DNA of 64,000 bases from Arthrobacter cupressi (GCF_900099975.1 NZ_FNEI01000011.1:1-64000); one strand, 5' to 3'; shown: positions 22,846 through 32,137, counted from the first letter of the stretch. Numbers and translations are program-made. Notes: generated from the sequence alone by a model not told the origin.

Positions 22846-23756
22846 TGGATTTCGGAACGATCCTGCAGACCATCTTCAACTTCGAGAACTACGGGGAACT
22901 GCTCCAACTGGTGCAGAACTCCATCTGGGCCGGAGCCGTGCTGGGACTGCTGGGCGGTATGGTGGGGACCTTCGTCATGAAGCGCGACCTTGCCTTCGCC
23001 GTCCACGGAATTTCCGAACTCTCCTTCGCCGGTGCGGCGTTCGCGCTGCTGATCGGCGCGGATATCGTCCTCGGCTCCCTGGTCGGTTCGGTCGCCGCGG
23101 CCCTGCTCCTGGGGGTCATGGGAGTGCGGGCCCGGGACAAGAACTCGATCATCGGCGTCATCATGCCCTTTGGCCTGGGCCTGGGCATCCTCTTCCTGGC
23201 GCTCTATGAAGGCCGCGCGGCGAACAAGTTCGGCCTGCTGACCGGGCAGATCGTCTCGGTTGACACCGTCCAGCTGCAGGCCCTGGCCGGGACCGCCGTC
23301 GTGGTCATGATCTTGCTGGGGCTGATCTGGCGGCCACTGAGCTTCGCGAGCGTGGATCCGGACATGGCCGAAGCGCGCGGCGTGCCGGTGCGCGGCCTGG
23401 CCATCGGCTTCATGGTGCTGCTGGGCGTCAGCGTGGCCCTGTCCATCCAGATCGTGGGCGCGCTGCTGGTCCTCGCCTTGCTGATCACCCCGGCGGCGGC
23501 CGCCCTGCGGGTGAGTACGTCGCCGCGGGTGGTGCTGGCGCTTAGCGTGGCCTTCGCCATGACAGCGACAGTCGGCGGCATCCTGCTCGCGCTGGGAAGC
23601 CGGATCCCGATCAGCCCTTATGTCACCACGCTCTCGTTCCTGATCTACGTGGTCTGCCGGATCATCGGCGAAGTGCGGACCAGGGGCGGCCACAACGGCC
23701 GGATCACCCGGCCGGCGGTCAGCGGTTCACCGGCGAAGGTCAGCGCCGGCGCCTGA
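22845..23756 (+). CDS. znuB: Zinc ABC transporter permease
   Basis: This 303-residue ABC-3 family permease has about eight to nine membrane segments, including the conserved HGISELSFAGAAFALLIG loop-helix and VGALLVLALLITPAAAA. It forms the membrane channel of the zinc importer. Its ATG overlaps the znuC stop (TGATG), so the two are coupled. The end is 21 bp from the stop of zur, which faces it. Confidence 0.92.
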   Translation: MDFGTILQTIFNFENYGELLQLVQNSIWAGAVLGLLGGMVGTFVMKRDLAFAVHGISELSFAGAAFALLIGADIVLGSLVGSVAAALLLGVMGVRARDKNSIIGVIMPFGLGLGILFLALYEGRAANKFGLLTGQIVSVDTVQLQALAGTAVVVMILLGLIWRPLSFASVDPDMAEARGVPVRGLAIGFMVLLGVSVALSIQIVGALLVLALLITPAAAALRVSTSPRVVLALSVAFAMTATVGGILLALGSRIPISPYVTTLSFLIYVVCRIIGEVRTRGGHNGRITRPAVSGSPAKVSAGA

Positions 23757-23777
23757 GCTTGCGTGGCGCGGCGGGGC

Positions 23778-24263
23778 TCAGAGTTCGCCCGCGGCCCTCC
23801 TGGCTGTGCATTCCGGGCACAGGCCGAAGATTTCCACGGTGTGCGCCACCTCGGTGTAGCCGTGCTCGGCCGCGGTCCGTGCGGCCCAGGTCTCGACGGC
23901 GGGCGCCTCCACCTCGACCGCCTTGCCGCAGTTGCGGCACAGCAGGTGATGGTGGTGGCCGGTGACCGCGCAGCGGCGGTAGACGGCCTCGCCGTCGGCG
24001 TTGCGCAGGACGTCGACCAGGCCTTCGTCGGCGAGTGACTGCAGGATCCGGTAGGCGGTGGCGAGGGAAACCGAGATGCCCTGGTTCTGGAGCATCCGGT
24101 ACAGCTCCTGGGTGCTGACGAAATCGTCCAGTTCGTCGAGGGCCGCGCTCACCGCGAGGCGCTGTTTGGTGACCCGCTGCTCCCGCCCTGGCTTGGCGTC
24201 GGACCCGCTGGTGCCGGGAGCTTGGGTGGCGGCTTTGGGGCCGGGAGGCATGCGTGGACTCAT
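23778..24263 (-). CDS. zur: Fur-family zinc uptake regulator
   Basis: The 161-residue protein carries the FUR winged helix (about 28-95) and dimer domain with the His-rich stretch TGHHHHLLC. Two CxxC pairs (CRNC and CPEC) form the structural Zn site. The convergent position behind znuACB and the Zur-type box before znuA make zinc sensing the best call; Fur or PerR roles are less likely. An N-terminal tail of about 25 residues is rich in Pro and Gly. The start at 24263 lacks a clear ribosome site; an ATG at 24251 is an alternative. Confidence 0.88.
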   Translation of the reverse strand: MSPRMPPGPKAATQAPGTSGSDAKPGREQRVTKQRLAVSAALDELDDFVSTQELYRMLQNQGISVSLATAYRILQSLADEGLVDVLRNADGEAVYRRCAVTGHHHHLLCRNCGKAVEVEAPAVETWAARTAAEHGYTEVAHTVEIFGLCPECTARRAAGEL

Positions 24264-24355
24264 TTCGCTGGCGGCGTCGTGCAGACACCAAGATTACCAG
24301 CCGGGCGGGCGCGGAGACCTGTTTCTCCCGTGGGCCCGCACGCTAGCCTTGCTGC

Positions 24356-25012
24356 ATGAAGCTCACCAAGTACACCCATTCCTGTGTCCGGCTCCAGAAG
24401 GAGGGGCACGTGCTGGTGATCGATCCCGGGACGTTTTCGGAAGCGGAAGAAGCACTGGCCGGCGCCCATGCCGTGCTCATCACCCATGAGCATCCGGACC
24501 ATGTGGACGCCCCGACGCTGCTGGAGGCGCTGCGCGGCAACCCGGAACTGCGGGTCCATGCCCCGGCCCGCCTCGCCGCGGAGCTCGCCGGGAAGGCCGG
24601 CGACGACGGCGGCCGGGTACACGCCGTCGAGCCTGATTCCTCCTTCGAAGCGGGCGGCTTTGCCGTGCGCTCCTTCGGCGGTCAGCATGCCCTGATTCAC
24701 CCGCTGGTGCCGGTGGTGGCGAACATCGGCTACCTCGTGGAGGAGAACGTCTACCACCCCGGCGATTCCTTCGTGGTCCCGCACGGCATCGACGTGAAGA
24801 CCCTCCTGGTGCCGCTGCACGCGCCGTGGTCCAAGGTGGGCGAGGTGGTGGACTTCGTGGTGGCCGTCCGCGCGCCGCAGGCCTACCCGATCCATGACGC
24901 GCTCCTCAACGAGCTCGGCCGCGGACTGGTCGAAGGGCACATCGGCCGGATCGGCGGCAAATACGGCGCCACCTACACCAGCCTGGCGCCGCGGGAATCC
25001 GTGGAGGTCTAG
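24356..25012 (+). CDS. Metallo-beta-lactamase-fold hydrolase (UPF0173-like)
   Basis: The 218-residue protein has the metal-binding signature THEHPDH (about residues 43-49), later His residues in FGGQHALIHP, and GDSF near the end of the fold. It resembles the small MBL-fold hydrolases related to UlaG/YtnP-like proteins; the substrate is unknown. A TAGCCT box (24344-24349) lies exactly 6 nt before the ATG and no Shine-Dalgarno is visible, so the mRNA is probably leaderless. It is monocistronic, followed by a repeat cluster. Confidence 0.82.
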   Translation: MKLTKYTHSCVRLQKEGHVLVIDPGTFSEAEEALAGAHAVLITHEHPDHVDAPTLLEALRGNPELRVHAPARLAAELAGKAGDDGGRVHAVEPDSSFEAGGFAVRSFGGQHALIHPLVPVVANIGYLVEENVYHPGDSFVVPHGIDVKTLLVPLHAPWSKVGEVVDFVVAVRAPQAYPIHDALLNELGRGLVEGHIGRIGGKYGATYTSLAPRESVEV

Positions 25013-25015
25013 GCG

Positions 25016-25142
25016 CGTAAGTCCCTTCCCAACGCCACGTAAGTCCCTTCCCAACGCCGCGTAAGTCCCTTCCCAACGCTCGCAAGCTCGCGTCGGGGCC
25101 CGCGGGACGACGCTTAGCTCGCGTCGGGGCCCGCGGGACGAC
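25016..25142. repeat. Intergenic repeat cluster (REP-like)
   Basis: Three identical 20-bp units (cgtaagtcccttcccaacgc) start at 25016, 25038 and 25060, a 22-bp period. They are followed by two identical 27-bp units at 25085-25111 and 25116-25142, which start agctcgcgtcggggcccg. The block fills the whole gap between two convergent genes. A 30-bp stretch (25068-25097) recurs exactly at 53925-53954, so this is a dispersed family and not a local accident. Confidence 0.85.
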
Positions 25143-25144
25143 CC

Positions 25145-26230
25145 TTATACCCCGGGCCACTTTCCGGTGTCGAAGAACTCCGCCAGGACCGCTTCATACG
25201 GGCGCGGATCCAGGCCCTGAGCGTCCAGCCACTCCTGCTTGTAGTGGCTGCCCGCGTAGCGTTCGCCGCCGTCGCACATCAACGAAACGATGCTTCCGCG
25301 CTTCCCCTGCGCCACCATGTCGGCCACCAGCTGCCACACACCCCAGAGATTCGTACCGGTGGATGGGCCGGCCTTCAGGCCGGTGAGGCTGCGCAGATGC
25401 CGCATGGCCGCGACGGACGCCGCATCCGGCACCGGGATCATGGTGTCGATGACGGCCGGCACGAAGCTCGGTTCCATCCGCGGGCGGCCGATGCCTTCGA
25501 TCCGGGACGGCATGCCGGTGCTGTACTCCTCGACGCCGTCCCGCCAGCCCGGATAGAACGCCGAGTTTTCGGGGTCGACGACGGCCAGCCGCGTCCCGTG
25601 GCAGTGGTACCGCAGGTAGCGGCCAATGGTGGCGCTGGTCCCGCCGGTGCCCGCGCCCACCACGATCCATTCCGGGACCGGGTGCTCCTCCAGGGCAAGC
25701 TGCTCGAAGATCGATTCCGCGATGTTGTTGTTGCCGCGCCAGTCGGTGGCCCGCTCAGCGTAAGTGAACTGGTCCATGTAATGGCCGACGGACGTCCTGG
25801 CGGCCTCCTGCGCAGCGGCGTAAACCTCCGAAGCGTGGTCGACCAGCAGGCAGCTGCCGCCAAACTCTTCAATGAGGGCGATCTTCTCCGGGCTGGTGGT
25901 GCGGGTCATCACCGCGATAAAGGGCAGCCCAATGAGCCGTGCGAAATACGCCTCCGAAACGGCCGTGCTGCCGCTGGACGCCTCCACAATGGTCGTGTCC
26001 TCGTTGATCCAGCCGTTCACCAGGCCGTACAGGAACAGCGAGCGCGCCAGGCGGTGCTTGAGGCTGCCGGAGCGGTGCGTGGATTCATCCTTCAGGTACA
26101 GCTGCACGCCCCAGTGTTCGGGTAGCGGCACCGAATAGAGGTGCGTGTCCGCGGACCGGTTGTTCTCCGCCTCGATGCGCCGGATGGCCTCGCTGGCCCA
26201 CCGCCTGTTTTGCTTCCCTGCAGTCTTCAC
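25145..26230 (-). CDS. PLP-dependent cysteine synthase-family protein, Cds1-like L-cysteine desulfhydrase
   Basis: The 361-residue fold-type II PLP enzyme has the PLP Lys in [11 protein letters not shown], the Asn-type [12 protein letters not shown] loop and the phosphate loop [12 protein letters not shown]. The wording of several blocks ([25 protein letters not shown]) matches what I recall of mycobacterial Cds1 (Rv3684), which releases H2S, pyruvate and ammonia from L-cysteine; this is a family inference. The GTG start is preceded by TAGGCT-N6, suggesting a leaderless mRNA. It is divergent from a rhodanese gene, which could handle the sulfur released. Confidence 0.8.
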   Translation of the reverse strand: MKTAGKQNRRWASEAIRRIEAENNRSADTHLYSVPLPEHWGVQLYLKDESTHRSGSLKHRLARSLFLYGLVNGWINEDTTIVEASSGSTAVSEAYFARLIGLPFIAVMTRTTSPEKIALIEEFGGSCLLVDHASEVYAAAQEAARTSVGHYMDQFTYAERATDWRGNNNIAESIFEQLALEEHPVPEWIVVGAGTGGTSATIGRYLRYHCHGTRLAVVDPENSAFYPGWRDGVEEYSTGMPSRIEGIGRPRMEPSFVPAVIDTMIPVPDAASVAAMRHLRSLTGLKAGPSTGTNLWGVWQLVADMVAQGKRGSIVSLMCDGGERYAGSHYKQEWLDAQGLDPRPYEAVLAEFFDTGKWPGV

Positions 26231-26302
26231 CGATCCAGCCTACCGGCGCGCCGGATATAAGCTGGGAACCGCCTGCCTGCCATGGGAACGAAGGAGATGC
26301 CG

Positions 26303-27157
26303 ATGGGCACACTGATGGATGTTGCCACCCTCAAGGAGCGGATGGATTCCGGGAAGCGCACCGTGCTGCTTGATGTCCGCTGGGTGCTCGGCGACCCGCA
26401 CGGCCACGACCATTACCTGGCAGGACACCTGCCCGGTGCCGCGTTCGTGGACCTGCACCACGAACTCGCGGATCCCTCGGCGGAAGGCGAAGGCCGCCAC
26501 CCCCTCCCTGCTCCGGAGGCGTTGCAGCGCAGCGCCCGCGCCTGGGGGATCAACGACGGCGACACCGTGGTGGCCTACGACGACAACGGCAATACCGCCG
26601 CGGCCCGTGCCTGGTGGCTGCTGCGCGATGCCGGGCTGGAGTCCGTTTTCCTGCTCGACGGCGGACTGGCCGCCTGGCGCGCGGCCGGCCTTCCGGTGGA
26701 GTCCGGGGAGCAGACCGTTCCGGAAGGTACGGTCTCCCTGGGGCGGGGCAGGATGCCCGCCATCGACATGGCCGGCGCAGCCGCATGGCATGAACAAGGC
26801 ATCCTGCTTGACGCCCGGGCGGCGGAGCGCTACCGCGGCGAGATCGAACCGATCGACCCCCGGGCCGGACACATCCCCGGCGCCGTCAGCGCACCAACGG
26901 GGGAGAACCTCGCGGCGGACGGCCGCTTCCTGACTCCGGCGCAGTTGCGTTCCCGCTTCGCGGAGGCGGGGATCGACGGCGGCACCGCCGTCGCGGTCTA
27001 CTGCGGTTCCGGCGTGACCGCAGCCCACCAGATCGCGGCGCTGGAGATCGCCGGTTTCCCCGCGGCTCTCTATCCCGGCTCCTTCTCGCAGTGGTCCTCC
27101 GAGGACGCGAACGAGGTGGCCGTCGGCGCCGCACCCGGTGGTAGCGTCGGAGCATGA
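26303..27157 (+). CDS. Sulfurtransferase with two rhodanese domains
   Basis: The 284-residue protein has an N-terminal inactive rhodanese domain (about 5-125) and a C-terminal active one, whose loop CGSGVT has the catalytic Cys234. This loop form is usual in thiosulfate or 3-mercaptopyruvate sulfurtransferases (SseA-like). It moves sulfane sulfur to thiophilic acceptors. The ATG at 26303 has aaggag 6 nt upstream. The stop overlaps the alcohol dehydrogenase start by 4 bp, and the gene is divergent from the Cds1-like enzyme 72 bp away, a likely shared regulatory gap. Confidence 0.87.
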   Translation: MGTLMDVATLKERMDSGKRTVLLDVRWVLGDPHGHDHYLAGHLPGAAFVDLHHELADPSAEGEGRHPLPAPEALQRSARAWGINDGDTVVAYDDNGNTAAARAWWLLRDAGLESVFLLDGGLAAWRAAGLPVESGEQTVPEGTVSLGRGRMPAIDMAGAAAWHEQGILLDARAAERYRGEIEPIDPRAGHIPGAVSAPTGENLAADGRFLTPAQLRSRFAEAGIDGGTAVAVYCGSGVTAAHQIAALEIAGFPAALYPGSFSQWSSEDANEVAVGAAPGGSVGA

Positions 27158-28302
27158 CTCCCGGACGCCCCGTACCCCCTCCGCTCGGCAGGCCCCTGAC
27201 GACGGCGGAAGCCCTTGCCGGGCAGGGCACACTCACGGCGGCGATGGGGGCTGTTTCGGCGGACAGCGGCCTGGTGCCGCTGACGATCGGGCGCCGCGCC
27301 CCGAAGCCGGACGACGTCGAAATCGACATTGAATTCTGCGGGCTGTGCCACTCAGACGTGCATGCCACCCGCGGCGAATGGGGCAGCCGGCCCTATCCCT
27401 TGGTGCCGGGCCACGAGATCGTGGGCAGGGTGCGTCGGACCGGAGCGGCCGTGAGTGAGTTCCGCGTCGGTGAACTGGTGGGCGTCGGCTGCCTGGTGGA
27501 CTCGTGCCGTGAATGCGACAGCTGCCTCGAAGGACTCGAGCAATACTGCGAGCGCGGCAATGTGGGCACTTATGGGGCAAAGGATCCGCGGAACGGTGAC
27601 GCCATCACCCAGGGTGGCTATTCCGGCACCGTGGTGGTGGACCGCCGCTTCGTGCTCCGGATTCCCGAAGGCATGGATCCGGCGGCAACGGCGCCGCTGC
27701 TCTGTGCCGGAATCACCACCTACTCGCCGCTGCGCTATTTCGACGTCGAACCCGGAGACGTCGTGGGCGTCGTCGGTCTGGGCGGGCTCGGCCACATGGC
27801 CGTGAAGATCGCCAAAGCCATGGGTGCGGAGGTGGTCGTCTTCACCAGCTCGGAGGGCAAGACGGCGGCCGCGGGCGAGCTTGGCGCGGACCGTGTGGTC
27901 CTCTCCCGGGACCCTGACGCCATGGGCGCCGCAAAAGCGAGCATCGACGTCATCATCGACACCGTGGCCGCGCCCCACGACCTCAACCCGTACCTGCGCA
28001 CCCTCCGCCTGGGCGGGGCGCTTTTCCAGCTGGGACTGCCGCCGAGCGACATGCCGCCGGTCAGCCCCGGACTCCTGATCCGGCGCCGCCTGGCCTACTC
28101 CGGTTCCCTGATCGGCGGTCTCGCCGAGACCCAGGAGATGCTCGATTTCTGCGCCGAACACGGCGTGGCCAGCGACATCGAAATCGTGGACGCAGACGGA
28201 CTTAACGAAGCCTACGACCGCATGGTCGCCGGTGACGTGAAATACCGCTTCGTCCTCGACACCAAGACCCTGCACACCCCGTCCGAAAAGGCAGACGCAT
28301 GA
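27154..28302 (+). CDS. Zinc-dependent alcohol dehydrogenase, NAD(P)-dependent (CAD/AdhC-like MDR)
   Basis: The 382-residue medium-chain dehydrogenase has the catalytic zinc motif CGLCHSDVH, GHE and a structural-zinc Cys cluster (CRECDSCLEGLEQYC). The Rossmann motif GLGGLGH follows. It resembles the cinnamyl-alcohol-dehydrogenase group, which reduce aldehydes. The start overlaps the rhodanese stop (ATGA), yet a TAGCGT box 6 nt before the ATG suggests an added leaderless transcript. The stop overlaps the next HIT gene by 4 bp. An N-terminal stretch of about 40 residues precedes the conserved core. Confidence 0.85.
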   Translation: MTPGRPVPPPLGRPLTTAEALAGQGTLTAAMGAVSADSGLVPLTIGRRAPKPDDVEIDIEFCGLCHSDVHATRGEWGSRPYPLVPGHEIVGRVRRTGAAVSEFRVGELVGVGCLVDSCRECDSCLEGLEQYCERGNVGTYGAKDPRNGDAITQGGYSGTVVVDRRFVLRIPEGMDPAATAPLLCAGITTYSPLRYFDVEPGDVVGVVGLGGLGHMAVKIAKAMGAEVVVFTSSEGKTAAAGELGADRVVLSRDPDAMGAAKASIDVIIDTVAAPHDLNPYLRTLRLGGALFQLGLPPSDMPPVSPGLLIRRRLAYSGSLIGGLAETQEMLDFCAEHGVASDIEIVDADGLNEAYDRMVAGDVKYRFVLDTKTLHTPSEKADA

Positions 28303-28727
28303 GCACCCTCTTCACCAAGATCATCAACGGCGACATCCCGGGCCGCTTCGTCTGGAAAGACGAAGACGTGGTGGCGTTCCTGAGCATCGCGCCCCTGGCC
28401 GACGGCCACGTCCTGGTTGTCCCGCGCCTTGAGGTGGACCGCTGGACAGATGCGCCGGCCGAGGTGCTTGGCCGTGTGACCGCTGTAGCGCAGACCATCG
28501 GCAAGGCATTGGTGCCGGAGTTCGGTGCCTCCCGTGCAGGCCTGCTGGTGGCCGGCTACGAGGTGGACCACCTCCACCTCCACGTCTGGCCGTCGAACTC
28601 GATGGCCGACTACGATTTCGGCTCCGCGGACCACAACCCGGACCCGTCACAGCTCGAAGCAAACGCGGAGCGGATCCGCACGGCCCTGCGGGATGCCGGA
28701 CACGGGGAGTTCGTCCCCGAGTCCTGA
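28299..28727 (+). CDS. HIT-family nucleotide hydrolase/transferase
   Basis: The 142-residue protein has the histidine triad HLHLHVWP near residue 90 and an N-terminal LFTKIINGDIPGRFVW typical of bacterial Hint-like proteins. These cleave adenosine phosphoramidates or related nucleotide bonds. It is the last gene of the rhodanese-ADH-HIT run, each overlapping by 4 bp. Confidence 0.88.
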   Translation: MSTLFTKIINGDIPGRFVWKDEDVVAFLSIAPLADGHVLVVPRLEVDRWTDAPAEVLGRVTAVAQTIGKALVPEFGASRAGLLVAGYEVDHLHLHVWPSNSMADYDFGSADHNPDPSQLEANAERIRTALRDAGHGEFVPES

Positions 28728-28850
28728 GCGGCCCTGCCGCACAGCCACAGCCTGCGTGGCATTGTGGGCCGCACATCCCAGGCGTACCGTGGCGCATAGA
28801 CAAGGACGCAATCCGCGCGCAGCGCGCGGCAGCAGTGCGCCGGAGGTGTC

Positions 28851-30527
28851 ATGGCAACGTCCAAAGCCGGCCTGGACCTGGGCCGCGCCGCCTACGACGA
28901 TCACCGCTGGGGTGAAGCCTTCGGGCACTTCGGGAACGCCCACCGCGAAGGCGGGCTTCCCGCCGCCGACCTTGAACGCTTTGCCACCGTCGCGTTCCTC
29001 ACGGGCCACGTGGACGACGGGACCGATGCCCTGACCCGGGCCCACGAAGAGTACCTGCTCACCGGTGACGTCCCGGGAGCCGTGCGGTGCGCCGCCTGGC
29101 TGGGCATCCACCTGCTGAACAGCGGCTCGTCGGCGGCCAGTTCCGGGTGGCTTGCACGGGGCACCCGGCTCCTCGAGGAAGTCGACGAGCCCGGTGCGGC
29201 CCAAGGGCTGCTCCTCATCCCGGCCGCCGTCGCGAAACTTTACGGAGGCGATGCCGCAGGTGCGTCCGCCCTCTTCAGCAGGGCCCACGGAGTCGGCACG
29301 GCGTCACGCGACCGGGACGTCACCTGCCTGGCGCAGCTTGGCCAGGGCCAGGCGCAGGTCATGCTCGGCCATCCGGCAGACGGGTTGGAGCTGTTCGACG
29401 AGGTGATGGTGGCGGCCATCTCCGGCGAGGTGTCCGCCATTCCGTGCGGCATCATCTATTGCGCCACCATCGGAACCTGCCAGGCCGTCTTCGACCTGCC
29501 CCGTGCCCTGGAATGGACCCAGGCGCTCGACCGCTGGTGCGAGGGGCAGCCGGACCTGGTGCTCTTCAGCGGGCAATGCCATGCGCACCGGGCGGAACTG
29601 TATGTCCTGCGCGGCCAGTGGGACGAGGCCATGACCGCCGCCGCGAAGGCCCAGGAACGGTCCGCCCGCGGAGATCCGGAAGCCAGGTTCGGGGCCTTCT
29701 ACTACCAGGGAGAGGTACAGCGGCTCCGCGGCCTCTTCGAGGCTGCTGCGGTCTCCTACCGGGCGGCAGCGGACTCCGGTTTCGACCCGCAGCCCGGAAT
29801 GGCCCTCCTGCACCTTGCGCTGGGGGAGGTGCAACTGGCCAGGCACCAGATCAACGACGCCGTGGCTGCCGCAGACCCGACGTGGCGGAGCCGCCTGCTC
29901 CCGGGCCTGGTCGAGATCGAGCTGGCGGCCGGCGACCTCGCGGCTGCCCGCGCCGCGGCGGAAGATCTGGGGCGGTTCGCTGCCGGCTATCCGGCGGCGA
30001 TGCCCCGTGCCCTGGCTGCTCAGGCCGACGGCGCGGTGCTCCTCGAAGAAGGCGAAACGGCCGCGGCCCTGAAACCCTTGCGGACTGCCTGGACCTTGTG
30101 GCGGACCCTCGAGATCCCCTACGAGGCTGCCCGCTGCCGGGTGCTGGTGGCCAGGGCCCGTCGGCGGCTGGGGGACGAGGAGACAGCGCTCATGGATTTC
30201 GAAGCGGCGGGCAAGGAATTCGAAGAACTCGGGGCCGCCCCGGCCCACGCACTGGCTGATGCGCTCATCGGGGGCGCGACGCAAGCCCGGGACGACGCAG
30301 CGGCCCGAACCGGCGCGCCGGACGGGGGGCAGGGACCGCTGACCGGCCGCGAGCTCGAAGTCCTGCGGCTGGTGGCGGCCGGCAAGAGCAACCGGGAGGT
30401 CGCCGTCGAACTCTTCCTGAGCGAAAAAACCGTTGCGCGGCACCTGAGCAACATCTTCCTCAAGCTGGAGGTCAGCTCCCGGGTGTCGGCGAGCCGGTAT
30501 GCGTACGAGCACGGGTTAATGGCGTGA
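28851..30527 (+). CDS. LuxR-family regulator with TPR-like N-terminal domain
   Basis: The 558-residue protein has a C-terminal LuxR/GerE HTH (about 497-555: LTGRELEVLRLVAAGKSNRE then VAVELFLSEKTVARHLSNIF). The N-terminal 480 residues are Ala-rich helical hairpins spaced like tetratricopeptide repeats; no ATPase motif is visible, so it is smaller than true LAL/MalT regulators. The ATG has ggaggt 3 nt upstream. It heads a same-strand set with a small membrane protein, a flavin monooxygenase and a methyltransferase, which it may activate. Confidence 0.82.
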   Translation: MATSKAGLDLGRAAYDDHRWGEAFGHFGNAHREGGLPAADLERFATVAFLTGHVDDGTDALTRAHEEYLLTGDVPGAVRCAAWLGIHLLNSGSSAASSGWLARGTRLLEEVDEPGAAQGLLLIPAAVAKLYGGDAAGASALFSRAHGVGTASRDRDVTCLAQLGQGQAQVMLGHPADGLELFDEVMVAAISGEVSAIPCGIIYCATIGTCQAVFDLPRALEWTQALDRWCEGQPDLVLFSGQCHAHRAELYVLRGQWDEAMTAAAKAQERSARGDPEARFGAFYYQGEVQRLRGLFEAAAVSYRAAADSGFDPQPGMALLHLALGEVQLARHQINDAVAAADPTWRSRLLPGLVEIELAAGDLAAARAAAEDLGRFAAGYPAAMPRALAAQADGAVLLEEGETAAALKPLRTAWTLWRTLEIPYEAARCRVLVARARRRLGDEETALMDFEAAGKEFEELGAAPAHALADALIGGATQARDDAAARTGAPDGGQGPLTGRELEVLRLVAAGKSNREVAVELFLSEKTVARHLSNIFLKLEVSSRVSASRYAYEHGLMA

Positions 30528-30616
30528 GGCCTGCATCGAATTACCCATCCGCGTCCCGGGCAAGATGCATCATCCGTCCGATGCGCGGCTGTGGCCCGCA
30601 GCCATAACGTCGAAGC

Positions 30617-30940
30617 ATGAACCTTCCCATGATCGCCGGAACCGTCTCGACAATCCTGTTCGCCGTGAGCATGCTGCCGATGCTGGTGAAGGCTGCACGC
30701 ACGAAGGACCTTGCCTCGTACAGCCTGGGCAACCTGCTCCTGGCCAACATCGCGAACGCGGTCCATTCCGTCTACGTGTTCAGCCTGCCCGCCGGACCGA
30801 TCTGGCTGCTCCATGTCGCCTATGTTGTGGCGTCCGTTCTGATGCTTGCCTGGTGCCTGCGCTACCGCCGCGCGCCAGGCGGAGCCACGGACGTGGTGGG
30901 CAAAGGTTTGCGTCCCCAGGAAAGACTGCTCGAAGCATAA
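30617..30940 (+). CDS. Small membrane protein, SemiSWEET/PQ-loop-like
   Basis: The 107-residue protein has three hydrophobic segments: MIAGTVSTILFAVSMLPML, LGNLLLANIANAVHSVYVF and IWLLHVAYVVASVLMLAW. A Pro near the end of helix 1 (MLPML) followed by a basic KAARTKD turn fits single-unit PQ-loop transporters (SemiSWEET), which dimerise to move sugars; the match is only by shape. No Shine-Dalgarno is seen and TAACGT (30605-30610) lies exactly 6 nt before the ATG, so the mRNA is probably leaderless. It ends 11 bp before the monooxygenase gene. Confidence 0.6.
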   Translation: MNLPMIAGTVSTILFAVSMLPMLVKAARTKDLASYSLGNLLLANIANAVHSVYVFSLPAGPIWLLHVAYVVASVLMLAWCLRYRRAPGGATDVVGKGLRPQERLLEA

Positions 30941-30951
30941 GGAGTGCCATC

Positions 30952-32124
30952 ATGAACACCGTGCAGAACCATGCATCCGATAGGGTCCTGGACACCATCA
31001 TTGTCGGCGGCGGGCAGGCCGGGCTCGCGCTCGGCTACTTCCTTTCCCGCCAGGGCCGCGATTTCGCGATCCTCGACGCCGGGCAACGGGTTGGCGACGC
31101 CTGGCGGCAACGCTGGGACTCGCTGCGCCTCTTTACCCCCGTGAAGTTCGACGGCCTCCCCGGACTGCCTTTCCCGGGAGACCGCCTCGGATTCCCCGGC
31201 AAGGACGAGGTGGCCGATTACCTTGAAAACTATGCCCAGCACTTCGGCCTGCCGGTGCGGCTGGGCGCGAAGGTAGAGCGCCTCCGGCACGACGACGGCC
31301 ACTACGTGGCGGAAGCGGGCGGCCGGAGCTGGAAGGCCGCGAACGTGGTGGTCGCCACCGGCGCCTGCGTCGCCCCGAAGATTCCGGATTTTGCGGCGCA
31401 GCTGGATGACTCTGTTCTCCAGCTCCATTCCAGCGCGTACCGCAATCCCGGGCAGCTCCGGCCCGGTCCGGTGTTGGTGGTCGGAGTGGGCAATTCCGGG
31501 GCGGAAATCGCGCTGGAAGTCAGCCGCAGCCACCCCACCCTGCTGGCCGGCAAGCCGACCGCCGAGCTTCCGGTCAAGCACGGCCGGGCCGCCGCGCGCT
31601 TCATCCTGCCGCTGGTGCGCTTCGCCGGCACCCACGTCCTCACTCTTGGCACACCGATCGGCCGCAAGGCAGCGCCGGGATTCCTCAGCCACGGGACCCC
31701 GCTGATCCGCACCAAGATCAAGGACCTCACGGATGCCGGCGTTGAACGGGTTCCCAGGATCACAGGCGTCCGCGACGGCAGGCCGGTGGCGGAAGACGGC
31801 AGCGTCCTCGACGTCGCGAACGTCATCTGGTGCACGGGATACACGGATGACTTCGCCTGGGTTGAGCCACGTGCCTTCGACGGGGCCGGCCGGCCGCGGC
31901 AGCACCGCGGGGTGGCGCGGGACGCCGCGGGCCTGTTCTTCCTGGGCCAGGAATTCCTCTATGCGGCAGCGTCGGCCACGCTGCCCGGCGTTGCCCGCGA
32001 CGCTGCCTACCTGGCACGGCAGATTCCCCGCCGCGGGGCCGGGGACTCCGCCGGCCTCGCCGCGGAGCGGCCGCAGGAGGCCCGGCAGAAGGCCCGGCCG
32101 CAGAAGGTCCGGGACGGCGCGTGA
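30952..32124 (+). CDS. Flavin-containing monooxygenase-like FAD/NAD(P) oxidoreductase (CzcO-like)
   Basis: The 390-residue protein has the FAD loop TIIVGGGQAGLALGYF (about 15-30) and a second Rossmann motif VLVVGVGNSGAEIA for NADPH, plus the ATG-type VVATGACVAPKIPDF strand. This is the layout of flavin monooxygenases and of CzcO-like proteins; the substrate is unknown. The ATG at 30952 follows aaggag at about 7-8 nt spacing. The C-terminus is a basic, Arg/Gln-rich tail. It lies 11 bp after the small membrane gene, a likely operon. Confidence 0.82.
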   Translation: MNTVQNHASDRVLDTIIVGGGQAGLALGYFLSRQGRDFAILDAGQRVGDAWRQRWDSLRLFTPVKFDGLPGLPFPGDRLGFPGKDEVADYLENYAQHFGLPVRLGAKVERLRHDDGHYVAEAGGRSWKAANVVVATGACVAPKIPDFAAQLDDSVLQLHSSAYRNPGQLRPGPVLVVGVGNSGAEIALEVSRSHPTLLAGKPTAELPVKHGRAAARFILPLVRFAGTHVLTLGTPIGRKAAPGFLSHGTPLIRTKIKDLTDAGVERVPRITGVRDGRPVAEDGSVLDVANVIWCTGYTDDFAWVEPRAFDGAGRPRQHRGVARDAAGLFFLGQEFLYAAASATLPGVARDAAYLARQIPRRGAGDSAGLAAERPQEARQKARPQKVRDGA

Positions 32125-32137
32125 CGGGCTGGGCCTG

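Noticed and set aside
25016..25142. Regular short repeats that look like a CRISPR array
   Set aside because: The 20-bp units are separated by only 2 bp and there are no unique spacers or cas genes; this is a tandem REP-like repeat.
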